Shown: positions 33,914 to 42,033, numbered from the stretch's first letter. The stretch is 64,000 bases of DNA from Novosphingobium jiangmenense (GCF_015694345.1 NZ_JADQDC010000014.1:1-64000); one strand, 5' to 3'. Notes: generated by a model not told the origin, from the letters alone. A program made the numbers and translations.

Positions 33914-35377
33914 GTGAGGATCGACCGCCGTACACTGCTCGCCGCTGCACCCGCAGCCTTTGTCACACGCACTTGGGCGGCATCTGCGGCTGTCGGCAAT
34001 ACGACAGCCGCTGCCGTACGGCGTGATTTCGCGGTGCTGTTGGAGGCGTACGATCGCCTGCACCCGGGACTGGACCGTTATCTCGGGCGCGATCGGTTCC
34101 GGGCGATCGTGGCGGAAGAATCGCGGCGGCTCGCCTCTGGGCCGAGGGCGTTGGGCGACCAGTTCCTGTCGCTGGCTCGCCTGACCGCGGCCGTGTGTTG
34201 CGGCCACAGTTACCCCAACCCGGCGAACCAGTCGAAAACGGTGATGACGCAGATCGTGGGCGGCAGCGCTGCTGTGCCTTTCTCGTTCCGCTGGATCGGC
34301 GGTCAGATGGTCGTCACCGGGACATTGCGTCCGGAAATACCGCTCAGGCCCGGCGCGGTGATCATGGCGGTAGACGGCGTTCCGACAGCGACCTTGTTGC
34401 GCCGGCTCATGCCACTTGCCCGCGCGGACGGCAGCAACGACGCCAAGCGGCTCGCGTTGCTCGGCGTCGAGGACCAGAACTCGCCCAATCCTTTCGACAT
34501 CTACCGGCCGCTGGTTGCTCCGCACGGCCCGGCCGACCGCGTCGGTTTGACCATGGCCGACGGCCGAACGCTCGATCTGCCGACGTTCTCCCGCCCCCCA
34601 CGTGCTCGCGGCGAAGAGCGCGCCGATGCAACAAGCAACGGCTGGAGCTTCGCGATCAGCGATGGCGTGGCAACGCTGCGCATGGACAACTGGGGATTGT
34701 ACGACAGCCCATGGGACTGGAAGGCCTGGCTCGATGCTGCGTTCGACCGGATGATCGAGGAGAAGGCCCGCGGTCTGGTCATCGACATCCGCGCCAATGA
34801 AGGCGGGATCGATTGCGGAGACGCGGTGCTTGCCCGCCTGATCGAGCGCCCGCTCCCGCAGGCGGTGATGGAGCGATATGTGCGCTACAGGCGCATTCCC
34901 GATGCCTTGCGGCCGGTGCTCGACACATGGGACCGCAGCTTCGACGATTGGGACGACGCAGCAAAACCGTCCTCCCGCAGCGACATGCTCCGGCTGGTGC
35001 GCGGAGACTTCGACCTGCCCGGTGCCCGGATTGATCCATCGGGCCGACGCTTTGCCGGAAAGGTTGCCGTACTGATCGGGCCGACCTGCTCGTCAGCCAC
35101 ATTCCAGTTCGCCGAGACGGTCAAACGCAGTGGTGTTGCCACGCTGGTGGGCGATCCGACCGGGGGAAGCCTGCGCGGCATCAACGGCGGCGCCTTCTAT
35201 TTCCTTCGACTGCCCGAGACCGGGCTAGAAGTGGATTTGCCGCTGATTGGCTTTTTCCCGTCATCGCCTCAGCCAGACGCCGGAGTTACTCCCGACGTAC
35301 CGGTCAGGACCAGCGCTGAAGACATTGCATCAGGCCGCGACCCCGCAATGAAAAAGGCGCGCCAGTTGGTGAACTGA
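33914..35377 (+). CDS. S41-family peptidase-like protein, Tat-type signal
   Basis: The GTG at 33914 gives 487 residues beginning [20 protein letters not shown], a twin-arginine-like signal. A longer in-frame start (33812) lacks this logic. The tail-specific protease (S41) domain shows GLVIDIRANEGGIDCGDAVL, VAVLIGPTCSSATFQFAETV with the likely nucleophile Ser, and TLVGDPTGGS. S41 proteins cleave C-terminal peptides in the periplasm. It lies in the opposite direction between nusG and rplK, and its last codons form the nusG terminator hairpin. Confidence 0.82.
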   Translation: MRIDRRTLLAAAPAAFVTRTWAASAAVGNTTAAAVRRDFAVLLEAYDRLHPGLDRYLGRDRFRAIVAEESRRLASGPRALGDQFLSLARLTAAVCCGHSYPNPANQSKTVMTQIVGGSAAVPFSFRWIGGQMVVTGTLRPEIPLRPGAVIMAVDGVPTATLLRRLMPLARADGSNDAKRLALLGVEDQNSPNPFDIYRPLVAPHGPADRVGLTMADGRTLDLPTFSRPPRARGEERADATSNGWSFAISDGVATLRMDNWGLYDSPWDWKAWLDAAFDRMIEEKARGLVIDIRANEGGIDCGDAVLARLIERPLPQAVMERYVRYRRIPDALRPVLDTWDRSFDDWDDAAKPSSRSDMLRLVRGDFDLPGARIDPSGRRFAGKVAVLIGPTCSSATFQFAETVKRSGVATLVGDPTGGSLRGINGGAFYFLRLPETGLEVDLPLIGFFPSSPQPDAGVTPDVPVRTSAEDIASGRDPAMKKARQLVN

Positions 35378-35386
35378 CGCGCCTTC
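35351..35386 (-). terminator. nusG terminator inside the S41 coding end
   Basis: Arms AAGGCGCG and CGCGCCTT (35354-35361 and 35378-35385), with an inner CCAGTT/AACTGA pairing around a GGTG loop, precede TTTTT when read on the minus strand. It lies 22 bases after the nusG stop codon. The plus strand encodes the last codons and stop of the S41 gene in the same bases. Confidence 0.85.
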
Positions 35387-35406
35387 CTTCATGATGTGCG
35401 GAACGA

Positions 35407-35946
35407 TCAGCCCCGAACCAGTTCGACTTCCTCGAAGCCCAGTTCCACCGGCGTTGCGCGGCCGAAGATCGAGACCGAGACCTTCACGCGGCTCTTGTCG
35501 AAGTCCAGTTCCTCGACCACGCCGTTGAACGAAGCGAACGGGCCGGCGTTGACCTTGACCTGATCGCCGATCTCGTAATCGACCGAGACGTTCTTGCGCG
35601 GTTCGGCAGCGGCCTGCTCGCGCGCGCCGAAGTAGCGGGCGGCTTCCTTGTCGGAAATCGGCTGCGGCTTGTTGTTGGTGCCGAGGAAGCCCGTCACCTT
35701 CGGGGTGTTCTTGACGAGGTGGTAGATGTCGTCGTTCATCGCCAGCTTGGCGAGCACGTAGCCCGGCATGAACTTGCGCTCGACCTGGACCTTCTTGCCG
35801 CGCTTCACTTCGGTTACGGTCTCGGTCGGCACTTCGACCGCTTCGACCAGCTGCGAAAGGCCGATGCGCTCGGCTTCGGAAATGATCGCTTCCTTCACCT
35901 TGTTCTCGAAACCGGAATAGGCGTGAATGATGTACCAGCGGGCCAT
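35407..35946 (-). CDS. nusG: Transcription termination/antitermination protein NusG
   Basis: 179 residues. The NGN domain starts ARWYIIHAYSGFENKVKEAI and includes RKFMPGYVLAKLAMNDDIYH and VTGFLGTNNKPQPISDKEAA; the C-terminal KOW domain has GDQVKVNAGPFASFNGVVEE. NusG binds RNA polymerase and Rho or S10 to couple transcription and translation. It follows secE by 26 bases. It ends at a terminator, so in this genome it is uncoupled from rplK. Confidence 0.98.
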   Translation of the reverse strand: MARWYIIHAYSGFENKVKEAIISEAERIGLSQLVEAVEVPTETVTEVKRGKKVQVERKFMPGYVLAKLAMNDDIYHLVKNTPKVTGFLGTNNKPQPISDKEAARYFGAREQAAAEPRKNVSVDYEIGDQVKVNAGPFASFNGVVEELDFDKSRVKVSVSIFGRATPVELGFEEVELVRG

Positions 35947-35972
35947 ATGTTTTCTCTTGGTCCTTTAGGTGA

Positions 35973-36167
35973 TCAGGCGAGCGAGAGCAGGAAGCGGACG
36001 ACCGCGCTGAACAGCGAGTCGATGCCAAGGAAGAACACTGCCAGGATCAACATCATGATGCCGACGAAGATCGCGGTGGTGGTGGTTTCCTGACGCGTCG
36101 GCCAGACGACCTTGCGCGCTTCCGCCTTCACCTGGTTGAAGAACTCGCCGGGGCTGGTCTTGGCCAT
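35973..36167 (-). CDS. secE: Preprotein translocase subunit SecE
   Basis: 64 residues, the short alphaproteobacterial form. An amphipathic KTSPGEFFNQVKAEARKVVW and PTRQETTTT precede a single transmembrane helix (IFVGIMMLILAVFFLGIDSL). It stabilises SecY in the translocon. The gene opens the secE-nusG unit. The tRNA-Trp gene, often placed just upstream in relatives, lies about 3 kb away on the same strand. Confidence 0.96.
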   Translation of the reverse strand: MAKTSPGEFFNQVKAEARKVVWPTRQETTTTAIFVGIMMLILAVFFLGIDSLFSAVVRFLLSLA

Positions 36168-36488
36168 TGCTCTGGTGCCTTGCTTGCTGCGGCCGGGGCC
36201 GCGGGAAAACTCGTCTCTTCCGCCTAGGGGTCATCGCCGCCCCGGACAGGTCCGGGAGGGGCTGGCGATTTTCCGATGTCGGAAGTTCCGCTCATTTAGT
36301 CTGCCGCCAGCCAATTGGCAAGGGCGCGCGCAAGGTGTGGCGGGATAGCCGGTGCTGCGCCCAGCCGCCCCGGCTCTTCGTCCAGAGGTGACTTGCAGGT
36401 GGAACGCCCTCGCTTCCCGCCGGTTATCCCTCGGCAACAGTTTGGCAACAAACAGGGGGACCGGATGGGAAAAGAAAGGTCAAATGCC
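36168..36488. other. Intergenic region upstream of secE and a plus-strand repeat protein
   Basis: No convincing gene is seen. The stretch should carry the secE promoter (minus) and that of the 36489 gene (plus). It contains a hairpin with arms CCCGGAC and GTCCGGG at 36241-36256. AAAGG sits about ten bases before the 36489 ATG. No tRNA or riboswitch pattern was found. Confidence 0.5.
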
Positions 36489-37166
36489 ATGAACAAGTAT
36501 ATGATTCCGCTAGCTTCGATCGCCGCGGTCGCGCTGGTAGCCCCGGCACAGGCGCAGAGCGCAAGCACAAGCACCAGCACCACCACCACCAAGACGACGT
36601 CATCCAACGGTATCGGCGCCGACGTGCGCGTGATGGCCAAGGCGCAGAAGGACAGCGAGGACAAGGGCATCGGCGCCGACGTTTCGGCCAGGGCCCACGC
36701 GCGCAACGCCACCAAGGCCCAGACCCGCACCGATGCGAGCGACGATGACGGCGACCAAACCGATCTCGACAAGGTGGCAACCTCAGGCGCGATCAGCAGC
36801 GCAACCCGCGCCGACGGTGCGGTGAGCGGCAGCGTGACCGGCCGTGACCATGCGGCAGCCGGATCGGCAGCAGTCGATGCCGCAGCCGTGGCAGCCGCCC
36901 GCGGGACCAACAGCGCCATCAAGGATGGCACCGGTGCGGTAGCCAGTTTGCGTGACAGCGTTTCGGCTGCGGGTGATCTGCGCGCGACCGGGAGTGCCGC
37001 ACGTGACACGGCAACCGATGCGCGCGTGACCGCAAGCGCGGCACGCTCGTCTGCCACGGATGTACGTGCGGCGGCCCAGGACGCTCGTGCGAATGCCACA
37101 TCGGTTCGCGACACAGCCACGGCGGTAAAGGACACCGTCAAATCGGCAATGCCGACCCGGAACTGA
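36489..37166 (+). CDS. Secreted Ala-rich repetitive protein, unknown function
   Basis: The ATG at 36489 gives 225 residues with a signal peptide (MNKYMIPLASIAAVALVAPA, then QAQ); MGKERSNAM from 36465 is the alternative start. The mature part is rich in Ala, Thr, Asp and Ser. GIGADV occurs twice (SNGIGADVRVMAKAQKD and DKGIGADVSARAHARN). The last 100 residues are quasi-repeats of the type ATDARVTASAARSS, VRAAAQDARANATSVRD, likely a long helix or LEA-like periplasmic filament. I recognise no named family. A hairpin and a beta-barrel gene follow. Confidence 0.7.
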   Translation: MNKYMIPLASIAAVALVAPAQAQSASTSTSTTTTKTTSSNGIGADVRVMAKAQKDSEDKGIGADVSARAHARNATKAQTRTDASDDDGDQTDLDKVATSGAISSATRADGAVSGSVTGRDHAAAGSAAVDAAAVAAARGTNSAIKDGTGAVASLRDSVSAAGDLRATGSAARDTATDARVTASAARSSATDVRAAAQDARANATSVRDTATAVKDTVKSAMPTRN

Positions 37167-37188
37167 CGCAACGTGATGACCAACGCGA

Positions 37189-37217
37189 GGGCGGATCCGC
37201 GAGGATCCGCCCTTGTT
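37189..37217 (+). terminator. Perfect hairpin with GCGA tetraloop
   Basis: Arms GGGCGGATCC and GGATCCGCCC are exact complements around a GCGA loop, followed by TTGTT. It starts 22 bases after the repeat-protein stop codon and ends 23 bases before the next gene. It is a terminator or partial attenuator between the two. Confidence 0.7.
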
Positions 37218-37235
37218 CGCATAAGGGGTGCGAAG

Positions 37236-38051
37236 ATGACTATCTCGGGGAAGACACGCGCCATCTGGTTCGGCGCGCTGCTGGCAGGTGCCGCAATCGC
37301 AGGTCCGGCTATGGCGCAGGACACGCGCGGCAGCGAGGAGCGCGCCAGCAATGACACCAGCCTTTCCGTTACCACCGGCGTCGACTGGTCAAGCGGCGAC
37401 TATGGCACAGGTTCGGACACCAACATTCTCGTGGTGCCGCTGGCTCTACGCTACAAGACCGGGAACCTGCGCATTTCTGTCACCCAGCCGTGGCTGCGAA
37501 TCGATGGCTCGTCGGCGATTGTCGGCAACGGCCCTGGCGGCGTGATCATCGATCCCAATGCGCCCCGCACCACCCGCAGCGGACTGGGCGATCTGACGCT
37601 GGGCGCGGCCTACATGATCCCGGAGGACAAGCTGGGCTTCGTGCTGGACCTCTCGGCCCGGGTCAAACTGCCCACCGCCTCGCGCAGCAAGGGTCTCGGA
37701 ACCGGCAAGACCGACGTTACGGTGGGCGCGGAACTTTCGAAAACGTTCGGGACCGTCACCCCGTTCGCCAGCGTGGGTTATCGCATGCCCGGCGATCCTG
37801 ACGGCATTGACCTGCGCAATGCCTGGACCGCTTCCGCCGGGGCAAGTGTCGGCATGGGCAAGTCGGCCCTGATCGCCTCGTATGATTACCGTCAGGCCAC
37901 GAGCCGGTTGGCCGACGACAGCCATGAACTGTTCGGCGCGTTCAGCACGCCGGTGAGCGATGCGCTGAACTTCACCTTTTACGGGTCAGCCGGCCTCAGC
38001 GATGGCGCACCGGACTATGGCGTTGGCGGCATGATCACCGTAAGGTTCTGA
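37236..38051 (+). CDS. Predicted outer-membrane beta-barrel / transporter-like protein
   Basis: The ATG at 37236 gives 271 residues with a signal peptide ending GPAMAQ. The mature part alternates hydrophobic and polar residues typical of beta strands: DTNILVVPLALRYKTGNLRI, GLGDLTLGAAYMIPEDKLGF, and a C-terminal GGMITVRF that ends in Phe, the barrel-assembly signal. It fits a transport-type outer-membrane barrel of unknown specificity. It may share a transcript with the upstream repeat protein, depending on the hairpin between them. Confidence 0.75.
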   Translation: MTISGKTRAIWFGALLAGAAIAGPAMAQDTRGSEERASNDTSLSVTTGVDWSSGDYGTGSDTNILVVPLALRYKTGNLRISVTQPWLRIDGSSAIVGNGPGGVIIDPNAPRTTRSGLGDLTLGAAYMIPEDKLGFVLDLSARVKLPTASRSKGLGTGKTDVTVGAELSKTFGTVTPFASVGYRMPGDPDGIDLRNAWTASAGASVGMGKSALIASYDYRQATSRLADDSHELFGAFSTPVSDALNFTFYGSAGLSDGAPDYGVGGMITVRF

Positions 38052-38086
38052 CGTTCTCACGCGAACCAGACGCATGGGACGGAACT

Positions 38087-38121
38087 TGGGGCGGCGGGCA
38101 AGTCTCGCTGCCCCATTTTTT
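38087..38121 (+). terminator. Terminator after the beta-barrel gene
   Basis: Arms TGGGGCGGCG and CGCTGCCCCA (one mismatch) around a nine-base loop are followed by TTTTTT. It begins 36 bases after the stop codon. Confidence 0.85.
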
Positions 38122-38379
38122 ATGCTGCCATCTTGCGCCGGGTTTGGGTCAAGTGACGTGCGACACATCTCACCATTCTCGAAGCACTTTTATTGCACGG
38201 TTGTCTGGCGAACCCCGCAATCACGCGAATTCTGTGGCAGCGATGCAACACGTTGAAAAGCTTGAAACAGTAAACGTAAGTTATGAATTGCAGCTTGTTG
38301 CGGCGACCAGCATTTGGGCGGCCTGCGGTTTCAGAAAAACTCAATGAAAACCGCAATCTGGTAACAAGGGGAACACCAC
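38122..38379. promoter_or_regulatory. AT-richer leader of the 38380 outer-membrane gene
   Basis: This gap contains no supported gene. Its composition is markedly richer in A/T than its surroundings, as expected for a strong promoter. A hairpin with exact arms TGCGGTTT (38324-38331) and AAACCGCA (38348-38355) lies in the probable 5' untranslated region, and AAGGGGAA sits eight bases before the ATG. A small RNA cannot be excluded. Confidence 0.5.
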
Positions 38380-38946
38380 ATGAAGAAGCTTTGGACCGCT
38401 TTTGCGGTCCTCGCCGCTGCGTCCGCCACGCCCGCCTTCGCCGAAGCGCCCTCGGGCGTCCGCACCGAAGTGCTGGTCGGCTGGGACCGCGCCTCGCTCG
38501 ACCTCAATGACTACGGCCTGGGAACCTACAGCGAAGATGGCGTCGGTTTCGGCCTGGCTGTCGGTTACGACATTCCCACCACCGGCTCTGTCGCCTTCGG
38601 TGTCGATGCCGAGATCTCCGATTCGTCGACCAAGACCGTTTATGATGATGGCGTGGATCGCGCCGTGATCTCAACCGGCCGCGACCTTTACGTCGGTGCG
38701 CGCGTCACCGCCGCTGTCAACCCGAAGCTGAACCTCTACGGCAAGGTCGGTTACACCAACGCGCGGATCAAGGGCGAACTCAACGGCTTCAAGGATGCGG
38801 CGAACGGCGATGGCGTGCGCCTCGGCCTCGGTGCGCAGCTCGGCCTCGGCGGCAACTCCTATGGCCTCGTCGAATACCGCTACTCGAACTACGAAGCCGG
38901 CTTCTCGCGCAATCAGGTTCTCGCAGGGCTCGGCCTGCGCTTCTGA
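38380..38946 (+). CDS. Small outer-membrane beta-barrel protein (opacity/OmpA-like)
   Basis: 188 residues: a signal peptide ([20 protein letters not shown], then AEA) and an eight-strand barrel pattern. RTEVLVGWDRASLD, GFGLAVGYDIPTTGSVAFGV, RDLYVGARVTAAVNPKLNLY and GLVEYRYSNYE resemble opacity-type porin-like proteins. The terminal LGLRF ends in Phe. It has a structured leader and a strong terminator, suggesting high expression. Function is probably envelope integrity; no ligand can be inferred. Confidence 0.85.
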   Translation: MKKLWTAFAVLAAASATPAFAEAPSGVRTEVLVGWDRASLDLNDYGLGTYSEDGVGFGLAVGYDIPTTGSVAFGVDAEISDSSTKTVYDDGVDRAVISTGRDLYVGARVTAAVNPKLNLYGKVGYTNARIKGELNGFKDAANGDGVRLGLGAQLGLGGNSYGLVEYRYSNYEAGFSRNQVLAGLGLRF

Positions 38947-38966
38947 TCACTCCTAGGTGACGCCTC

Positions 38967-39000
38967 GGGGAGGGTGGCCTCGGCTGCCCTCCCCTTTTTT
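38967..39000 (+). terminator. Strong terminator of the 38380 outer-membrane gene
   Basis: An 8-bp GGGGAGGG/CCCTCCCC stem (38967-38974 and 38987-38994) with a 12-base loop is followed by six T residues. It starts 21 bases after the stop codon. Confidence 0.92.
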
Positions 39001-39098
39001 GTTCGCGAACCCGAATCGGGCGACGAGCGGTGCGAAGTGCGGATGCGGGGAATTGGCCTTCGGGCCGGAAGCAGCGCCAAACCTCGCCCTGTGGCGAG

Positions 39099-39174
39099 TG
39101 GCAGGAGTGGAGGGACTCGAACCCACGGCCCTCGGTTTTGGAGACCGATGCTCTACCAACTGAGCTACACTCCT
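39099..39174 (-). tRNA. tRNA-Trp (anticodon CCA)
   Basis: A 76-base cloverleaf on the minus strand: acceptor AGGAGTG/CACTCCT, discriminator G and encoded CCA. The D arm is GCTCAGTTGGTAGAGC, the anticodon loop CTCCAAA with anticodon CCA, and the T arm GTGGGTTCGAGTCCC. Commonly adjacent to secE in alphaproteobacteria; here about 3 kb of plus-strand genes lie between them. Short reading frames across it on both strands are artefacts. Confidence 0.97.
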
Positions 39175-39243
39175 GTGCTCTGAGCGGCCCCTTAAAGACT
39201 TGACGGCGGGAGCGCAACCGACCGAAACACATTATTGAAGATT

Positions 39244-40020
39244 ATGGCCCGCAACGATCCACACGCCATTCCGCCGGAGCTTCTGCTCAAGGCCTATCGC
39301 GCCGGGATCTTCCCGATGGCGGATAGTCGCGACGATCCGGAAGTGTTCTGGGTCGAGCCCCGAATGCGGGCGATTCTCCCCCTCGATGGCTTCCATCTCT
39401 CGAAATCTCTCGCCCGCACACTGCGCCGGGGCAAGTTCACAGTCACTTGCAATGCTGCGTTCGAAGCCGTGATCGATGCCTGCGCCGCTCCCCGCCCCGG
39501 CGCCGAGGAAAGCTGGATCAGTGCCCGGATTCGCGAAAGCTACATCGGTCTTCACGAACATGGCCATGCTCATTCGATCGAATGCTGGAGCGAGGGCCGG
39601 TTGGTCGGCGGGCTTTACGGGGTTGGATTCGCCCGGGTCTTCTGCGGCGAATCGATGTTCAGCCGCCAGACCGACGCCTCGAAAGTAGCGCTGGCCTGGC
39701 TCGTTGCCGCGCTTCGCCGTGTCGGTGTCGAACTGCTCGATTGCCAGTTCAGCACCACGCATCTCACCTCGCTGGGCGCCGTCGAGATTCCGCAAAGCCA
39801 ATACCTGCAACTGCTGTCACAGGCGCAGCGCCCCTACTCTCCGGCAGAAGCGGCAGCCGGCCGCGCGCTCGCCGAAGCTGTCGGCGACGGGCTTGGCGCC
39901 GGAGCGGCAGAGGCCGCCTCGCTGGCACTGCCCTTGGGCTTTGCCTCGCTGCGGGCAGAGGCGAGCGGCTCTTCCTCGCCGGGGAACGTCATCGCGCAGT
40001 CCTTGATCCACACGTCGTAG
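39244..40020 (+). CDS. aat: Leucyl/phenylalanyl-tRNA-protein transferase
   Basis: The ATG at 39244 gives 258 residues; TTG at 39235 is less likely. [60 protein letters not shown] and [18 protein letters not shown] are diagnostic. Aat adds Leu or Phe to N-terminal Arg/Lys of proteins, marking them for ClpSAP. The family ends about residue 205 here (QAQRPYSP); the last 50 or so residues are an Ala/Gly/Ser-rich tail that overlaps the coding end of the opposite DUF2155 gene by 187 bases. Confidence 0.93.
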   Translation: MARNDPHAIPPELLLKAYRAGIFPMADSRDDPEVFWVEPRMRAILPLDGFHLSKSLARTLRRGKFTVTCNAAFEAVIDACAAPRPGAEESWISARIRESYIGLHEHGHAHSIECWSEGRLVGGLYGVGFARVFCGESMFSRQTDASKVALAWLVAALRRVGVELLDCQFSTTHLTSLGAVEIPQSQYLQLLSQAQRPYSPAEAAAGRALAEAVGDGLGAGAAEAASLALPLGFASLRAEASGSSSPGNVIAQSLIHTS

Positions 40021-40472
40021 ACCGCGTGCTCGACCACGTTTAGCGACGGCGCGTTCTTGAACAGCCAGCCCGAGAACACCTTGCGCCACGCCAGCGGCTG
40101 ATCGGTGCTCGCGCGTTCCTCGACGAAAAGCTGCACGAAGGCACCGGTTTCGGGCGGGTCTTCCCAAGGCGCGGTCTTCTCGCACGTCGCGAGCTTGACG
40201 ATGGCATTGCCGATGCGACGCGATTCGCCGCTTCTGAGCACGACATCCTGCGTGATGTTGTTGCGCTTGTTGAGGAAACCGATCGTCGCCACGCGATCCT
40301 TGATCGGCGTGCCGAACTCGCTTTCCACCGCCGCACCCGATGCGCTGGCGATTGCCGCTCCGGTCTCTGTCGCCTCAGGCGGCGGCGGGGCAGCCTTGTC
40401 GCCACATCCGGCAAGCGCCAGCAAACCCGCCATTGCGAGTGCGCGCATTGCCGGCGATGCGACAGATGGCAT
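39834..40472 (-). CDS. DUF2155 lipoprotein
   Basis: 212 residues with a lipoprotein signal ([17 protein letters not shown]). The DUF2155 core runs from [20 protein letters not shown] through [20 protein letters not shown] to [20 protein letters not shown] and VYDVWIKDC. The last 40 or so residues are a low-complexity Ser/Ala/Pro tail, encoded antisense to the aat tail. DUF2155 genes typically neighbour the NDUFA12 gene, as here; the start codon overlaps the NDUFA12 stop codon (TGATG). Function unknown, perhaps envelope-linked. Confidence 0.88.
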   Translation of the reverse strand: MPSVASPAMRALAMAGLLALAGCGDKAAPPPPEATETGAAIASASGAAVESEFGTPIKDRVATIGFLNKRNNITQDVVLRSGESRRIGNAIVKLATCEKTAPWEDPPETGAFVQLFVEERASTDQPLAWRKVFSGWLFKNAPSLNVVEHAVYDVWIKDCAMTFPGEEEPLASARSEAKPKGSASEAASAAPAPSPSPTASASARPAAASAGE

Positions 40473-40885
40473 CAGGCTTCCGGAACCCAGGCTTCGTAGT
40501 CGCCAGTGGCAGCGGCGCGCTTGCCACCACGCTCCAGCGCACCCTGCGGACGATACGCGGTGACCGTACCCGTAGCGTTAGGGGTGTACTCGGCTTCCCA
40601 TATGCGCGGCGGCGGCAGGTTGCTTTCAGGCACACCATCGAACGAGCCGTGCAACCAGCCATGCCACTCAGAAGGTACACGACTGGCATCGTTGGCGCCG
40701 TTGTAGATCACCCAGCGACGCTCACGTCCAGCAAAGGGGTGCCCCTTGGGATAGGGCTTCTTCGCGCGGAAATACTTGTTTCCTTGCGCGTCCGTGCCCA
40801 CCTGCTCGCCGTTCAGCGCGCTGAACAGCATAGTCGTGACGGTGGCGCCATTCCACCAGGTGAAGATCTTGCCGAGGATGCTCAT
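40472..40885 (-). CDS. NDUFA12-like NADH:ubiquinone oxidoreductase accessory subunit
   Basis: 137 residues. SILGKIFTWWNGATVTTMLF, GTDAQGNKYFRAKK, RERRWVIYNGANDASRVPSE and WHGWLHGSFDGVPE match the B17.2/NDUFA12 family. It is an accessory subunit of complex I found in mitochondria and alphaproteobacteria, and no membrane helix is needed. The gene is far from any nuo operon in this window, which is usual. Confidence 0.93.
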   Translation of the reverse strand: MSILGKIFTWWNGATVTTMLFSALNGEQVGTDAQGNKYFRAKKPYPKGHPFAGRERRWVIYNGANDASRVPSEWHGWLHGSFDGVPESNLPPPRIWEAEYTPNATGTVTAYRPQGALERGGKRAAATGDYEAWVPEA

Positions 40886-40979
40886 GGTACCTGCCTTGGA
40901 TATTGGGCGCGCTTAGCCGCTGATGGGGGGAGTCGGCAAGCGCGTTGATGCCCCTGCCCTCCCCGGATTGCCGATCGCC

Positions 40980-41477
40980 CTACCAGTCGAGCTTGTCGCC
41001 GGGCTTGATCCCGAGCTTTGCCGCCAAACCGCCGTTGATCTCGAGCACGGCAAGCGTCGGTCCCGCCGCAGGCAGCGGCGTCTCGTCATAGGGCTTGGCA
41101 TTGGCGGCAATGTTGATGATTCGCCGGTCAAGCCCGACGAAGATGATGTCGAGCGGGATCACCGTGTTGCGCATCCAGAAAGTGGCAACGTCTGGCGGAT
41201 TGCGCAGGAAGATCATGCCTTCATCGTCGCCGATCTCGGTGCGGAACATCAGGCCCTTGGCCTGTTCTGCCGAAGTGCGCGCAACTTCCGACTTGAACAC
41301 GTGCGGCGTGCTGCCGCTCGTCACGGTCACGGGCGTGATCTGCAGCCCCGAGACGGGATGAACCGCAGGTACTGCCGCCTGCGTCGCGGTCTTCGCACCA
41401 GCATCGGCAGCCCCCGGAGAACAGCCTGCGACCAGCGCAAGGGCAGAAATTGCAACAAGTCTAGTCAGCTGCTTCAT
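40980..41477 (-). CDS. DUF192 family lipoprotein
   Basis: The ATG at 41477 gives 165 residues with a lipoprotein signal (LVAISALALVAGCSP). The DUF192 domain includes VARTSAEQAKGLMFRTEI, DDEGMIFLRNPPDVATFWMR, NTVIPLDIIFVGLDRRIINI and AVLEINGGLAAKLGIKPGD. Small secreted proteins of this family have unknown function. It overlaps recX by 17 bases on the same strand, so it is likely cotranscribed with it. Confidence 0.9.
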   Translation of the reverse strand: MKQLTRLVAISALALVAGCSPGAADAGAKTATQAAVPAVHPVSGLQITPVTVTSGSTPHVFKSEVARTSAEQAKGLMFRTEIGDDEGMIFLRNPPDVATFWMRNTVIPLDIIFVGLDRRIINIAANAKPYDETPLPAAGPTLAVLEINGGLAAKLGIKPGDKLDW

Positions 41478-42033
41478 CGATCCACTCATCCAGAGCCTCG
41501 GCACTCATGGCATTCACCACCTCGCGCGCATGTGCAAGGGGGTGTCCTGCCCTGAGCATGGCTGCGACCTGCTTTTCCCGCACCGCCGGGTCAAGCCTGC
41601 CCCCGCCACCGAACGGGCCGAAGCGGCGCTTGCGTGCCATGACCAGAGCAGCGCGCCGCCGCTCGACCTCGCTGCCACGCACATCCTCGCGCAGCGATTC
41701 GGCGATACCCGCCGCGCCCAGCGCCTGATCGATGCGCCGCGCTCCATAGCCCCGCCGCAGCAGGCTCTGCGCCTTGCCCCGGGCAAAGCCCGCATCGTCA
41801 ACGTAGCCAAGCTCGACAAAGCGCGCGACAATCGCGCCCGTATCCGCCTCGCCTTCCCCTTCCCATCCCCGCTCGCGCAGCTTGCGCCGCAGGTAATCGG
41901 ACAGCTTGCCCGCGCTCGTCGCAAAGCGCGCCACGTAAGCCAGTGCCATCTCCTCGAGCCGAGCGCCATCAAGTGGCCGAGGCGGCTTCCTTTCGCGGCG
42001 CTTGCCACGATCATCAGGGGAATTGCGGTCCAT
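41461..42033 (-). CDS. recX: RecX family regulatory protein
   Basis: The ATG at 42033 gives 190 residues (42042 is an equally possible start). After a basic N-terminus the RecX three-helix repeats are visible: LEEMALAYVARFATSAGKLS, DYLRRKLRERGW, FVELGYVDDAGFARGKAQS and LLRRGYGARRIDQALGAAGI. RecX limits RecA filament growth. recA is not in the window. The last residues (EWIDEAAD) overlap the DUF192 gene start. Confidence 0.85.
   Translation of the reverse strand: MDRNSPDDRGKRRERKPPRPLDGARLEEMALAYVARFATSAGKLSDYLRRKLRERGWEGEGEADTGAIVARFVELGYVDDAGFARGKAQSLLRRGYGARRIDQALGAAGIAESLREDVRGSEVERRRAALVMARKRRFGPFGGGGRLDPAVREKQVAAMLRAGHPLAHAREVVNAMSAEALDEWIDEAAD

Noticed and set aside
38953..39183. Small open frames on both strands across the tRNA-Trp gene
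   Set aside because: They translate tRNA sequence (typical strings such as GGTRTHGPRFWRPMLYQLSY), a well-known annotation artefact.
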